64,000 nt of DNA from Trissonchulus latispiculum (Eukaryota; Nematoda; Enoplea; Enoplida; Ironidae), in NCBI GenBank assembly GCA_030248195.1, contig JASAND010007680.1:1-64000 (forward strand). The letters are read 5' to 3'. Below are positions 54,338 to 64,000 of the stretch, piece by piece (position 1 is the first letter of the stretch; each line of letters starts with the position of its first letter). The notes under the pieces are model-generated. The model had not been told where the DNA came from, did no database searches, and saw only the letters and a program-made list of their open reading frames with translations. The position numbers and the translations under genes are program-made.

Positions 54338-57300
54338 TTAAGCAGTCTTTGTGGCCAATTCTTCGACGACGTCACAAATTCTGTTCACAGCATCGATCAG
54401 AACAGACTCGTCGTAGAAAGCAAACGAAATTCGCACATAATTTCCAAATCGTTTCTTCGCATCAGGAGCGCAGGAAAAGCTGAAATAAGGCACAAAACGT
54501 TTCAGCAAATCAAATGTAAAGTCAGTTTAGTATACTCCACAAATAATAGGCTCGCATTATTGGAAAAAACAGTACTGCACCCCTGTTTGGGGGGGGGGGA
54601 CCGAAGACAGACTTAACACGCCAGGGTTCCCACCACCTATTCAAATAGACGACTATTCGCAGTCATAGTCGACGCGAAGTACTGCTAAGCAGTGCACAAC
54701 AAAAACCTAGGACCATTTCAAGAAAGTGTAGAGTAGAGTTAAAATGAACTCGATCTTTTTCATGAAAGAGTTAAGAGGGAAAATCAAGCTTGAGAGGAGT
54801 TAAACGAGTTAAAACAGTAATTTTAACTCTACTCTACTCTACCCTTTCCTGAAAAGGACCCTAGTGGCTTACTCTTCTTAGTTTGTCTTTGAAGCTACGT
54901 ACGATCACGATGGCTGAACTAAATTGAGTTTTAAACCAAATCTAACTCGCTATTCTCATGATTATTTTTCTGATGAACAGAAAAATTAATACTATACCAG
55001 ATTTATACTGCAAAATTGATATTTTTCTACATACACATGGCCTGAGAAAAAGGAAAGATTGTAGCGATCTTTTGTAATCGCATTAACGTCCTCCGCGAAA
55101 ACATTGTCAGGCAGTCGAAACCAAACAAAATACCCACCCTAAAAATAATAAAAATAAAATTAATAATTACAGCATAAATACCCACACAAAGCAATAGTTC
55201 AATGCCACATGATGTCAATAACACTAATGGCTGTAATAAAGCTATTCCAAATCTACGTATAATATAATATTACTAACTACAATTTAGAATTTCTGAAAGT
55301 TTTGCGCAATTCTCTAGCTTAAATCCATCAAAAGTAGCATTTGATTACCCTCGGCGTGGTCACACGAAAGCCTTTATAGTTCGCCAATCGCTGAAGGGCA
55401 GACAATATTTTCCGCAATCGACACTAAAAAATCAATAAGCAACAGATGTTGTTAAGAAAATTGTCAAACTGTTCATGTCCAAACCAATAAAGTTCTGCTC
55501 AGCAAATCGATATGTAAAATACCCACCAACTACAACATACTACGATATTATTGCACTGTGTCACAGAGATGGACGCGGGACGAAACTTTTCGTCCCGTCC
55601 CGTCCTGTCCCGCCCTCAATTTGTTTGTCCCGTCCCGCGGGATACCGCAGTCCCGCAAATTTAATAATGCCCGTCCCGCAAAATCCCACATAATTTCTTA
55701 ATTGTCTCATTAGCTAAAATTAATGGTATTAATTAAATTAGTATTAAATACTAATTTAATATGAAAATTTAAAATAAGTTTTTTATGTAAACTTTACGCT
55801 ATATAATTATTTTTTCCTTGCTAAGATGCACAGTCAGTACTTAATTTATTATTCAAATACGCTGCTGTGTGTAAAAATGTGAAATGCTTATATCATCTGC
55901 AAACAAACAATATCAATTGTTGATTTCAAAATATTGGCTAAATTGACCAAATAAAATCAAATTTAGCGGAATCAGAAAATTACTGCCATACAAAAGCGAT
56001 GGAACCGGGTCACCGTGTCAATTTGGGCTACTTTTCGGATCGGGTCACTGGGTCACCGGGTCAAGAGCTTGGATCCGGCCTTGATCCGGGAAATTTCAAT
56101 GTGATGCTGATACATGATTTGCATTTTTAAAATTTAACTTGCGCTTCATAATTTTCGCAGCTTGAGGTTCTTTCAATATGGTCTCCAGCAAAATAGTGTT
56201 TGTTCTCATCGGTGTCATGAATATTGCATTGCATAGATCTGTTAGAACTAGCTGGTTGCAAATTATAACTGATTAAATTAGGCAGTGCAGATAAAGCCAA
56301 GTTTCAAAAGTCTCTAGCTTTGTCCCGTCTTTAAGTTAAAAATCAAAACTTTGACTGGTTATACATAATCAACACTTTATACAACTTCGAAGTCATTTAC
56401 ATTACCTGCGTATACTCAAAATGAAACAATAAACTTTCAATCAGAAAGATAAACCAGCACAGCAAACTAAACCTTATTACCTCAAAATTAAATTTTATAA
56501 AATACTTTGAAGTGTGACTGTAATGTTTTGAAAACTGTTATCTAGCTTTCTTAAAAATTCCTTAATTTTGAAGTAAATATAAGAAATTTTTGTCCCGCGG
56601 GAGCCCTGTCTGTCGTCCCATCCCGTCCCGTCCCGCGGGATCCCGCGGGCTCCCGCGGCCCGCGTCCATCTCTGCTGTGTCACAAGACATCTGGTAATCA
56701 GTACGACGATATATATATGTCGTAGTTCAGTATGTAATTCAGTTCAGTTCGGAACTGAACTAGTCCAGTATGTAATTACACACTGAACTAGTTCGGTATG
56801 TAATCAACATTTTCAAAGCTATTACAGTTCTTGTTTATGAAACCCCTCGTTGTGATGTTGCAAATGTTACAGGGTCTGTAGTGTACAGGGTCAGTATTCT
56901 GCGAAATTAAGATGAATGAAATTTGTTCCATTTTCCACCTTCTTGTTTCTTCTTTTAATTTTCTAATCTTTTCAATTTTCTTAATTTTGCATCTAACTTT
57001 TTCTTCGAGCTGTTTATAAAGTGTCAGCTACGAACATGTTCGTTGGAATCTCCTGATTCCAAAAATATAAACAATTAATTTTTGAATACATGACCGTAAA
57101 ATGCGTTTGTATATTTTTGAAATTTGTTGCAAATAATTAAGAATACAGATTCTACAACTTAATTTTCAAAAAAACGCAGACATATATGAATAATTCTGAG
57201 CAATTTAATACCAATTTAACTGCTTTAAGATATTTTAGCTTTACTAAATGTTGACTAAACACTTCTTTAAAATTTGACTTTACTGGACAAAGTTTACTGT

Positions 57301-60300
57301 AACTTATAGTTCTTTGCAAAATAATGAAGTACATGGGGCCCTATCTTAAAGTGCGTCATTTCTAAGTTCCTAGATTTCCATTAGAAAACCAAATTTTGAA
57401 ACGCTATATCAAAAGTTAAAGTTTTACACTAGGTACTCACTCTCACACAATATAATAGGCAAATATAAACATTCGGCATTAGTGATGTGGATCGGATCGG
57501 ATCGGCAGTAAAAAATTTAACCGATCCGATCCAGTAAAATTATTTGTCGATCCGATCTGATCCGGCGATCCGGGTTAGCTTCTTTAAAAAAGCTAGATGA
57601 AACTTTTTTAAAGTCGGATTTACAGTGTCAAACACATCTTGCACACTAATTTGACTGAGCTAGCTTTATTTTATTATTCCTATTAACAAATGCCTAAGGC
57701 ATTAAGAAAGATTGCTGAAGTGATATTTCAGAAAACAGAGAGCTAGACAATGAACGTTACGTACTGGGTAAATATTACGTACCAATGAAAATACGAAAGC
57801 ACTTTATCAGTTAAAAGCTATATATAAGGCTAAGAGTTAAGTTATTCGAAACTAAAACTGTAACTTTTTTGGATTATTGGATGTTCCTGGGTGGAACTCA
57901 ATTAGAATTTAATTTTGTTGAAGAGTTAGAGATTGAAACTGCATCCTGAATGGCATCTTAAAACTACATACAGCATAAATTTCAACAATCTGTTTCATAT
58001 TTTGGGTTTGGAGGTATTTTAAACATTTTTGCTACTCTTTGAAAACTCAATTACTTGTAAACTTGAACTTGAACTTGCTTTTACAGTTCTCAAGTCTGAC
58101 ATACTTGCTCAGCTAATTGCCGTAAGTAGAAGGAAAAGCTTCATGAAACACTGACAACTTGAGCTTGCGATTCATGTGCAAGTACTTTCAGTGCAAAGTA
58201 TTCAAGTGCAAACTTGCAAGATTTTATGAAATTGGTCCGGATCTTGCTTTTTCACGTATAGATGCCAACACATATAATGTGCTGTACGCACGTATTAATC
58301 AAGTTAGTAACTTGAAGTTACTATTCACTAAGTGCCAATCTATCCAGCTTATATTCTCCCTGAGAAACTAAAAACTTGGAGCACCAAAATTGTAGAAGGA
58401 AAATAGGAAAAGGAAACGTTTGCGCACCAATTGAAGTCATGTTTGGTGATAATGCTGAGCATGGTGAGGTTGCAATTTATATGATGATTGAAATTTAGCC
58501 GGATCGCCGATCCGACTGGCTCAAGCGATCCGATCCAAGCCGATCCGACGGGCCTACCGATCCGATCCGATCCGATCCGGCCCCCGGATCGCGGATCGGA
58601 TCGATTTTACCGATCCGATCCACATCACTATTCGGCATAACATACAATCAATTTGCATAGAAATCCACAAAATCTGTGATCATCGAAAAATTTGTGAAAA
58701 TGAGGTTACAATGTTACTTCAAGTTAATTTGAGTTGCAATTGAAGCTTTAACATTTTATAAAATATAATTTTGTGATTTGAAGCACGAAACAACAGATTT
58801 AGTAAAAATAAAATGTCTTAAAACAAATTGGTATTAAATTGCTCAGAATTATTCATATATGTCTGACTGAGTACTTGTTTTTTGAAAATTAAGTTGTAGA
58901 ATCAGTATTCTTATTTATTTGCAACAAATTTCCATTCAAAAAATACAAACGGACTTTACGGTCATGTATTCAAAAATTAATTGTTTATATTTTTGGAATC
59001 AGGAGATTCCAACGAACATGTTCGTAGCTGACACTTTATAAACAGCTCGAAGAAAAAGTTAGATGCAAAATTAAGAAAATTGAAAAGATTAGAAAATTAA
59101 AAGAAGAAACAAGAAGGTGGAAAATGGAACAAATTTCATGCATCTTAATTTCGCAGAATACTGACCCTGTGCACTACAGACCCTGTAACATTTGCAACAT
59201 CACAACGAGGGGTTTCATAAACAAGAACTGTAATAGCTTTGAAAATGTTAATTACATACCGAACTAGTTCAGTGTGTAATTACATACTGGACTAGTTCAG
59301 TTCCGAACTGAATTGAATTACATACTGAACTACGACATATATATATATATATATAAGATAAAAATACGTAATTTTATTATAGTCGTATATACTAGCCTAC
59401 CCCATACATAGTTCTGAGCTCTGACACAAACTGCGACACAGCCCCAGACCGGATGGCCTTTGCAACGATTCCTGAGGTATAGTTGTTCAGACAGCCTCCG
59501 CTGTGAAGCATCCCGCTAAAACAGAAACAAAAAATGCATGGTTGAATTTGAACTGAACGCAACACATCACAGATAGTACAATACCAACTTACGTTTCATC
59601 ATTTCTACACGACAGTAATCCTAGCCCCCAAAAAGGGAATAAAAGCTTTCTGCAACCTGATTGGTTGTTCCCTATACATCTATCTATATACGTTAGACGC
59701 CCACCCTTCTGAGCTTATTCTACTGGGAGGGGGCGGGAGGGTCCCCCTAAGAAAAAAATCCCTAGAATAAGGCCAGCCTCTCCGCTCACCAAAAGCGCTC
59801 CAGTGGGGTGCCGGGAGTCCGGATTCCCCCTCCTACCTCCCCTTCTGGGGGTTATGAAAATTTTAGCTACTTCTAAAGAAAGTAGGACCATTTAGTGATG
59901 TGGAACGGATCGGATCGGCAAGTAAAATTCTAACCGATCCGATACAGCAAAATTGTCGATTCGATCCGATTAGATCCAGGTCCTGAATCGGTAGGTCCGA
60001 TCCGATCCGGCGATCCGAAATGACTCCTTGAAAATAGCAAGTGAAACTGGATTTAAATTCGGTTCTTGCATTGTCAAACTCGTCTTACACAGTAGTTACA
60101 ATGAGATTTCTTCTATTCCGAAACACAAACGCATAATTGCATAAAAATTGAGACTAAGCAAAAGAAGTAAAATTATTTTGAAGAGTGAGCCTGCCGATGA
60201 CGCTAAGTTTAGTACAGAATTAAAATACCAAAATACAAATTTAACATTACGAGCTTAAGAATATATGGCCCATGTCAAGATAAAAGTCACTTTTTGATGT

Positions 60301-63300
60301 GCTCTGATCTACCACTTGTTTTTCTTGAAGCTTTTATTTTCATGGGGGTTCTTGGGGTTCTGGGGTTCTTAATTTTTTTGTAGAGATTTGATCTATAACT
60401 ATGTCTAGTTTCATTTTTTGATGGGGGTTCTGGGGGTTCTTGGGGGTTCTTAACTTTTCGAAGATATTTGATCCTCCACTGTTTAGTTTTAAGTGTTTGC
60501 TGGAAGTTCTGAGGGTCCTGGAGTCCGAATATACCGAAAAGTGTGTGCGGTGCCTGGACTTAGATTTAGGACGAACTTGTTCTGCTTTCGATAGATACCC
60601 ATATTGTGAATATTGAATGTAGCATATGCACAAATTTTAGTCTAAATTTATGAGAAAAGCCAGGAGAACCCCCCCCCCCCCAGTACACCCGGGTTATATG
60701 CTACAAATTTGATGATTGTGATGCTTATACACGTATTAATAAACATATCATGTCTGCGGAAGTGTCTGTTGCAGGAAAGGATCCGCAACGTAGTCACATA
60801 CAAATCAAAGTTCTGGATGCAAACGCATGAAAAAAATTTGAGAACCTCCTTTTTTTCTGATGGGGGTTCTGGGGGTTCTAACTTTTATCTTAACATGGGC
60901 CGAATAGATGAATTAAAACTATAAGTTTGAAATTTAATTTCACTTGGAGCGAAAAATTACTAACTGTCCGTTGCTCCAGCACCGAAACTAAAATATTGGT
61001 TTTTTGGATCACCGACAAGACTTCAAATTGAATCAAATTGAAATCTTTCTCGGAAACTGAAACTGAAGCTTGAACTAAGCTGAAATGGATTACAATGAAA
61101 CTTTAAAAACATTGTGGTAAGAAAATTTTATATAATTACAGAGCTATAATTCTTCTTGCTTTGAATATCTAACCACAAAGAGTTCAATCATAAAGCCTAA
61201 GTTAGACTGCATCAAGCTCAAGTTACAACTCCACACGATAGAGTAACCACGGACCTCGTATGCCACATTGTTTTGATCCATTGCGGGGCTTCCATCCACC
61301 CTAGGCGCAGTCCAGGCGTCAGGAGTTTAGAAAATGACCCATTGCTGACCACACTGCCCACATAGTCATCATCGGATCTGAAACACAGAAAAATTCTAGT
61401 CATGGAATTCAGGCGAAACTGCCACAAAATGGACACATCCGCATGTCGAGTTTATATTATATGCGTTTGAACTAAAACGAAATCCGACAGAGGGAAACTT
61501 AACAACAACTTAACAGCTAACACAGAATATTTGCTTTCAAAGTGTCGCCAAAGATGCACCAAAGATGCTCTGATTGAGCAAATGCCTTCTCGAAAGAGCC
61601 GACAGCACTTAAGATTCATGAACAAAGTTTACCAGAACAGAACCCACTTTGAGTCGAATGCAAATAGGCGTTTTGGTGAGCCTTCATCGGTATAATAGAG
61701 AGCATTATAGACATCATCGCAAACAATCAATAATTGATACTTGCGTGCTAATTTTATCAGTCGTTCGCATTTATCTATAAGCATCAACGTACATGTCAAC
61801 TTCCCACAAAAATTCGTAACATTCTAATTGAAAACTGAATGAATTCAAAAGCCAAATCCTAGCACTAGAAACCACTAAAATTTGTGCACGCATGCTTCAA
61901 CTCTACAATCTACATGGACACACAAACATCAAATCAAAAAGCTTTCATTTTCAGCAATATCCTAGTTACCCTAAACTATATTATGTCAACGACAAAAACT
62001 TGCATCTAATCCATTTAATGCATTTTAATTCTTTAAAAACTTTTCCCGTGCCTGATACCAAGAGAAAATAGACAAGAATATGCCAGTAAGGCATGCTCTT
62101 TGTTATCAGAGCAAAACTATGCCATGTTCGCTAATAGTGTTGTTGACCGTAGTCGTCGACGGGCCAAAAACGGCCTGCTGACGAATCGAAGACTAAAAAT
62201 GGCCCATGTGTACCAGAACAAGAAATCAGGATATGAAAATGAATAAGCATGATTTAAAATCGATTTACTGAGAAAATTCTGATAAACTGCTGAAATATAA
62301 GCGCGGCCGGCGAGCCGGGCGCTTACCGGCCGTTCACCGGACGGCATGACGCGTGCTGGCCGTTTTCCACCCGACCGGTCAACAACCCTATTCGCTAACG
62401 GCTGACCCCCCTCATCCGTAAATTAGACCCATCACTTCAGAGAAATTCGCGTGCTATATCTTGCCAGCTGAACTACTAAACGAACACACTGCTTGTGTTT
62501 TCGAGCTTAAACGTATACGTAAAAGTAAACATAGAGTTTTGCTCTGATAACAGAGAGCATGGCCAGTGGCACACTCTGATTATTATGTATTGTTGCTGCA
62601 GCAAAAGCAAAAAGCTTGAGAACTGCACCTGGGGAATAGCAAATGCCCGTTGGATTGTGAAACGTTGGAATCAGATAGACGATGGCCCGCAGTGCCCGCT
62701 CTGGTCCATCCACAGTGACGATTTTCTGCGGCTGCAGGGCCGCAACTCTGGCCTCGAGTTGACTCAAGTCCATGCCATCCTCGTCCAAGTGAACTAAAAT
62801 GGACAAACAAACTACATCAGATATAGCTAGAATTGATGATAATCAGCATAATCTTGCTGACGATTAAACTCATTCTCACAGCTCTCCTAACTACATAATT
62901 CTGCATAATTATTTCTCTTGTGTCTAACTTGACACTAAACTAAATTAAAGGTGGATGACAATTGACATGTTAACTTGAAATAGTGTTTAAATAACTTTAA
63001 ATAAATTTATACTAATATGAAAAGAGTTTGAAGCCAAACTGAACGGGTGGGTTGGTGGGGTGAGTTAGCCAACGTTAACCGCCAACGGGTTAGCCAAAGT
63101 CAACGGTTAAGCCCGTTTGAATTACGCCTGCCAAACTGAACAACTGGGTGGGTTGTCCTTACATAGTTCAAGAACTAAACAGGGAAGGACCACACACATA
63201 AAAACTAAAAACCAAACAAACAAACAAACAAGCAAACAAACATACAAACAAACAAGCTCTAATTTACTTGGTATCAGTTGACACCCCAGATCTTTTCCAA

Positions 63301-63812
63301 ACATGTCCAGAGCAATCATGTAGGTCAGATCTTCCAAAATTAGGGGACACTTTTTCTCCGGGAACAGTAGACTGAGCAAAACATAAACCGCTGAGCTGGC
63401 GCCTCCAGTGGCAATTAAATCTTCCCTGAACAATCAAAAATATGCAAATAGCTGCTTTTAAAGGTTACAATTAAAAGCTAAAATTAACTTCTACACTTCT
63501 AAACAAACCTTCTACAGAGCTCGCAGTAAGAACGTGACTTACGACCCTTTTCGAGCATCGAGTTTAATGGATAAAACAGTTAAGATTAGCAGAATTCTTT
63601 TTGGTATTTTAAAGTTAAATGTCTGCTGAGTTAAACTAGATTCAAAAAGAGAAAAATTCGAAATCACTTCATTGCTTTAACACTAAGATTACTGATTACT
63701 GAAGAACAGGTGCGCCATATTCCTTGGATAGAAATTCAGAGACAGCTTTGAGGTAGGTGGGATAGCCAATCTGAGGTCCATACTGCATGAATCCACTGTC
63801 TTGATCTTTAGC
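54338..63812 (-). CDS. PLP-dependent aminotransferase (class I/II), 3' nine exons, 5' end outside window
   Basis: Exons: 63812-63700, 63425-63268, 62793-62629, 61774-61648, 61377-61255, 59515-59401, 55423-55349, 55138-55035, 54479-54338. All have AG/GT borders and all junction phases agree, giving 373 codons plus stop at 54340-54338. Landmarks: GPQIGYPTYLKAVSEFL, EDLIATGGASSAVYVLLSLLF (cofactor phosphate loop), YLIPTFHNPTG (Asn contacting PLP), VCDDVYNALYY (Asp and Tyr on the PLP ring), SNGSFSKLLTPGLRLGW (Schiff-base Lys and the phosphate-binding Arg) and FGNYVRISFAFY (carboxylate-binding Arg). Closest to 2-aminoadipate/YER152C-type enzymes. Substrate not determinable. Confidence 0.92.
54709..54863. 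mobile_element. Miniature element with GGACC...GAGTAGAGTTAAAA inverted ends
   Basis: Left end GGACCATTTCAAGAAAGTGT pairs with the inverted right end GGTCCTTTTCAGGAAAGGGT, continuing with AGAGTAGAGTTAAAA in both. CTA flanks both sides. About 155 bp, in the last intron of the aminotransferase gene. Confidence 0.7.
55564..56674. mobile_element. hAT-type miniature element, exact 8-bp target duplication CTGTGTCA
   Basis: CAGAGATGGACGCGGG at the left and the inverse CCCGCGTCCATCTCTG type end at the right are terminal inverted repeats. CTGTGTCA occurs directly outside both (55556-55563 and 56675-56682). Subterminal GTCCCG/CGGGAC words recur on both sides. The 1,111-bp interior has no transposase. 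It also holds a GGGTCACCGGGTCA-rich fragment (about 56004-56095). Confidence 0.88.
57480..58630. mobile_element. hAT-type miniature element, exact 8-bp target duplication TTCGGCAT
   Basis: Ends TAGTGATGTGGATCGGATCG and inverse CGATCCGATCCACATCACTA. TTCGGCAT sits directly outside both ends (57472-57479 and 58631-58638). Subterminal CGGATCG/CGATCCG words are dense at both ends. The 1,151-bp interior lacks a transposase and contains a CAAGT-element fragment (58036-58238). Confidence 0.92.
58036..58238. mobile_element. Fragment of the CAAGT-rich miniature element
   Basis: ACTTGAACTTGAACTTGC, TTCATGAAACACTGACAACTTG and the terminal ATTTTATGAAATTGGTCC correspond to the right end of 51611-52203. 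The left end is missing. Confidence 0.6.
59893..60180. mobile_element. Truncated copy of the 57480-58630 hAT-type element
   Basis: TAGTGATGTGGAACGGATCGG at 59893 and the following GATCCG-rich 150 bases match the left part of the 57480 element. The expected inverted right end is not found downstream, so the copy is truncated or its right end has decayed. Confidence 0.7.
60267..60901. mobile_element. 635-bp hAT-like miniature element with internal GGGGGTTCT arrays
   Basis: GGCCCATGTCAAGATAAAAG at the left pairs with CTTTTATCTTAACATGGGCC at the right. Flanks GAATATAT (60259-60266) and GAATAGAT (60902-60909) agree at seven of eight positions, a target duplication with one later change. GGGGGTTCT(T)GGGGGTTCT repeats lie inside near both ends. 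Confidence 0.8.
62090..62561. mobile_element. Miniature inverted-repeat element hosting a nested hAT element
   Basis: GCATGCTCTTTGTTATCAGA followed by GCAAAACT at the left is the inverse of AGTTTTGC and TCTGATAACAGAGAGCATG at the right. GCCAGT flanks both ends (62082-62087 and 62562-62567). It lies in an aminotransferase intron, 70 bases from an exon. Confidence 0.65.
62135..62390. mobile_element. 256-bp hAT-type miniature element, exact 8-bp duplication TTCGCTAA
   Basis: Starts TAGTGTTGTTGACCG and ends CGGTCAACAACCCTA. TTCGCTAA lies on both sides (62127-62134 and 62391-62398). Subterminal GGCC/CCGG-rich words are on both flanks. Nested within 62090-62561. Confidence 0.88.
63195..63257. repeat. 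(AAAC)n simple repeat
   Basis: CAAACAAACAAACAAAC-type tetranucleotide run with a few interruptions, directly after (on the gene strand) an aminotransferase exon donor site. Confidence 0.8.
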
Positions 63813-64000
63813 CTAAACAGCACAAACTGCACAATTTTCCGAACAGGTTGCACAAATTTCAGATGTCAGCACAGATCTAGTATGAAATACAAATTATTAA
63901 GTTACCAGTAATATTTCTGAAACACACTTCATATCTATTTAGGAAATCCATTGGAATTACTGCCATCAGCGAAAAATGTTTCCTTGCATACATTAACATA
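63813..64000 (-). other. Aminotransferase intron at the window edge
   Basis: The exon ending at 63812 has an acceptor, so at least one more upstream exon lies beyond 64000. No exon is visible in this stretch. Confidence 0.6.

Larger units (their letters stand above)
56719..59337. mobile_element. Foldback element with ~560-600-bp inverted arms
   Basis: The left arm starting TGTCGTAGTTCAGTATG (56719 to about 57310) is the inverse of the right arm (about 58770 to 59337, ending CATACTGAACTACGACA), with high identity including AACCCCTCGTTGTGATG and TCTCCTGATTCCAAAAATA. The AT-dinucleotide flanks hide any target duplication. The loop was invaded by the hAT element at 57480. It ends only 63 bases from an exon of the aminotransferase. 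Confidence 0.88.

Noticed and set aside
61218..61436. The full minus-strand frame 61218-61436 as a single-exon gene
   Set aside because: Only 61255-61377 is an aminotransferase exon with splice sites. The flanking residues are intron read-through.

Overview
The window is animal nuclear DNA. Genes have spliceosomal GT-AG introns, there are 7TM receptors and small secreted cysteine-rich proteins, and most of the remaining sequence is transposons, many nested inside one another. No rRNA gene, CRISPR array or bacterial operon was seen. The species cannot be named from sequence alone. An invertebrate, possibly a nematode-like lineage, is an inference from the secreted cysteine-rich family and the divergent receptors.

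Layout. 1-5947: 3' part of a broken Ty3/gypsy retrotransposon with its 3' LTR. 6358-20830 and 46639-47516: a family of two-exon secreted 11-12-cysteine proteins on the minus strand (three intact genes, one decayed exon, one promoter-only remnant). A two-exon 7TM gene (15968-17307) and a 3.3-kb terminal-inverted-repeat transposon (9011-12309) lie among them. 21356-21490: tRNA-derived SINE. 22179-25990: minus-strand LINE with an N-terminal 2A peptide, PHD-like finger, APE endonuclease, reverse transcriptase (core deleted) and RNase H. 26034-44013: an 18-kb Polinton/Maverick with 237-bp inverted repeats, itself hit by an LTR element (26638-30409), a GC-rich insert (34580-35760) and a SINE (40505-40856). 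45058-46074: intronless 7TM gene. 48572-53829: a complete but broken minus-strand gypsy element with 154-bp LTRs and a nested insertion. 54338-63812: nine exons of a minus-strand PLP-dependent aminotransferase whose introns hold several nested miniature transposons, three with exact 8-bp target duplications.

The Polinton is the most notable system. It carries the usual virion set: DD35E integrase, packaging ATPase, adenain-like protease, double-jelly-roll-type major capsid, minor capsid and PX-like protein. It also has a zinc finger-NADAR (YbiA-like) gene and a gene resembling TATA-binding protein, with a possible RING-H2 gene at the right end. No protein-primed DNA polymerase B was recognised. 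Almost every Polinton gene has frameshifts or stops, so this copy is an inactive fossil.
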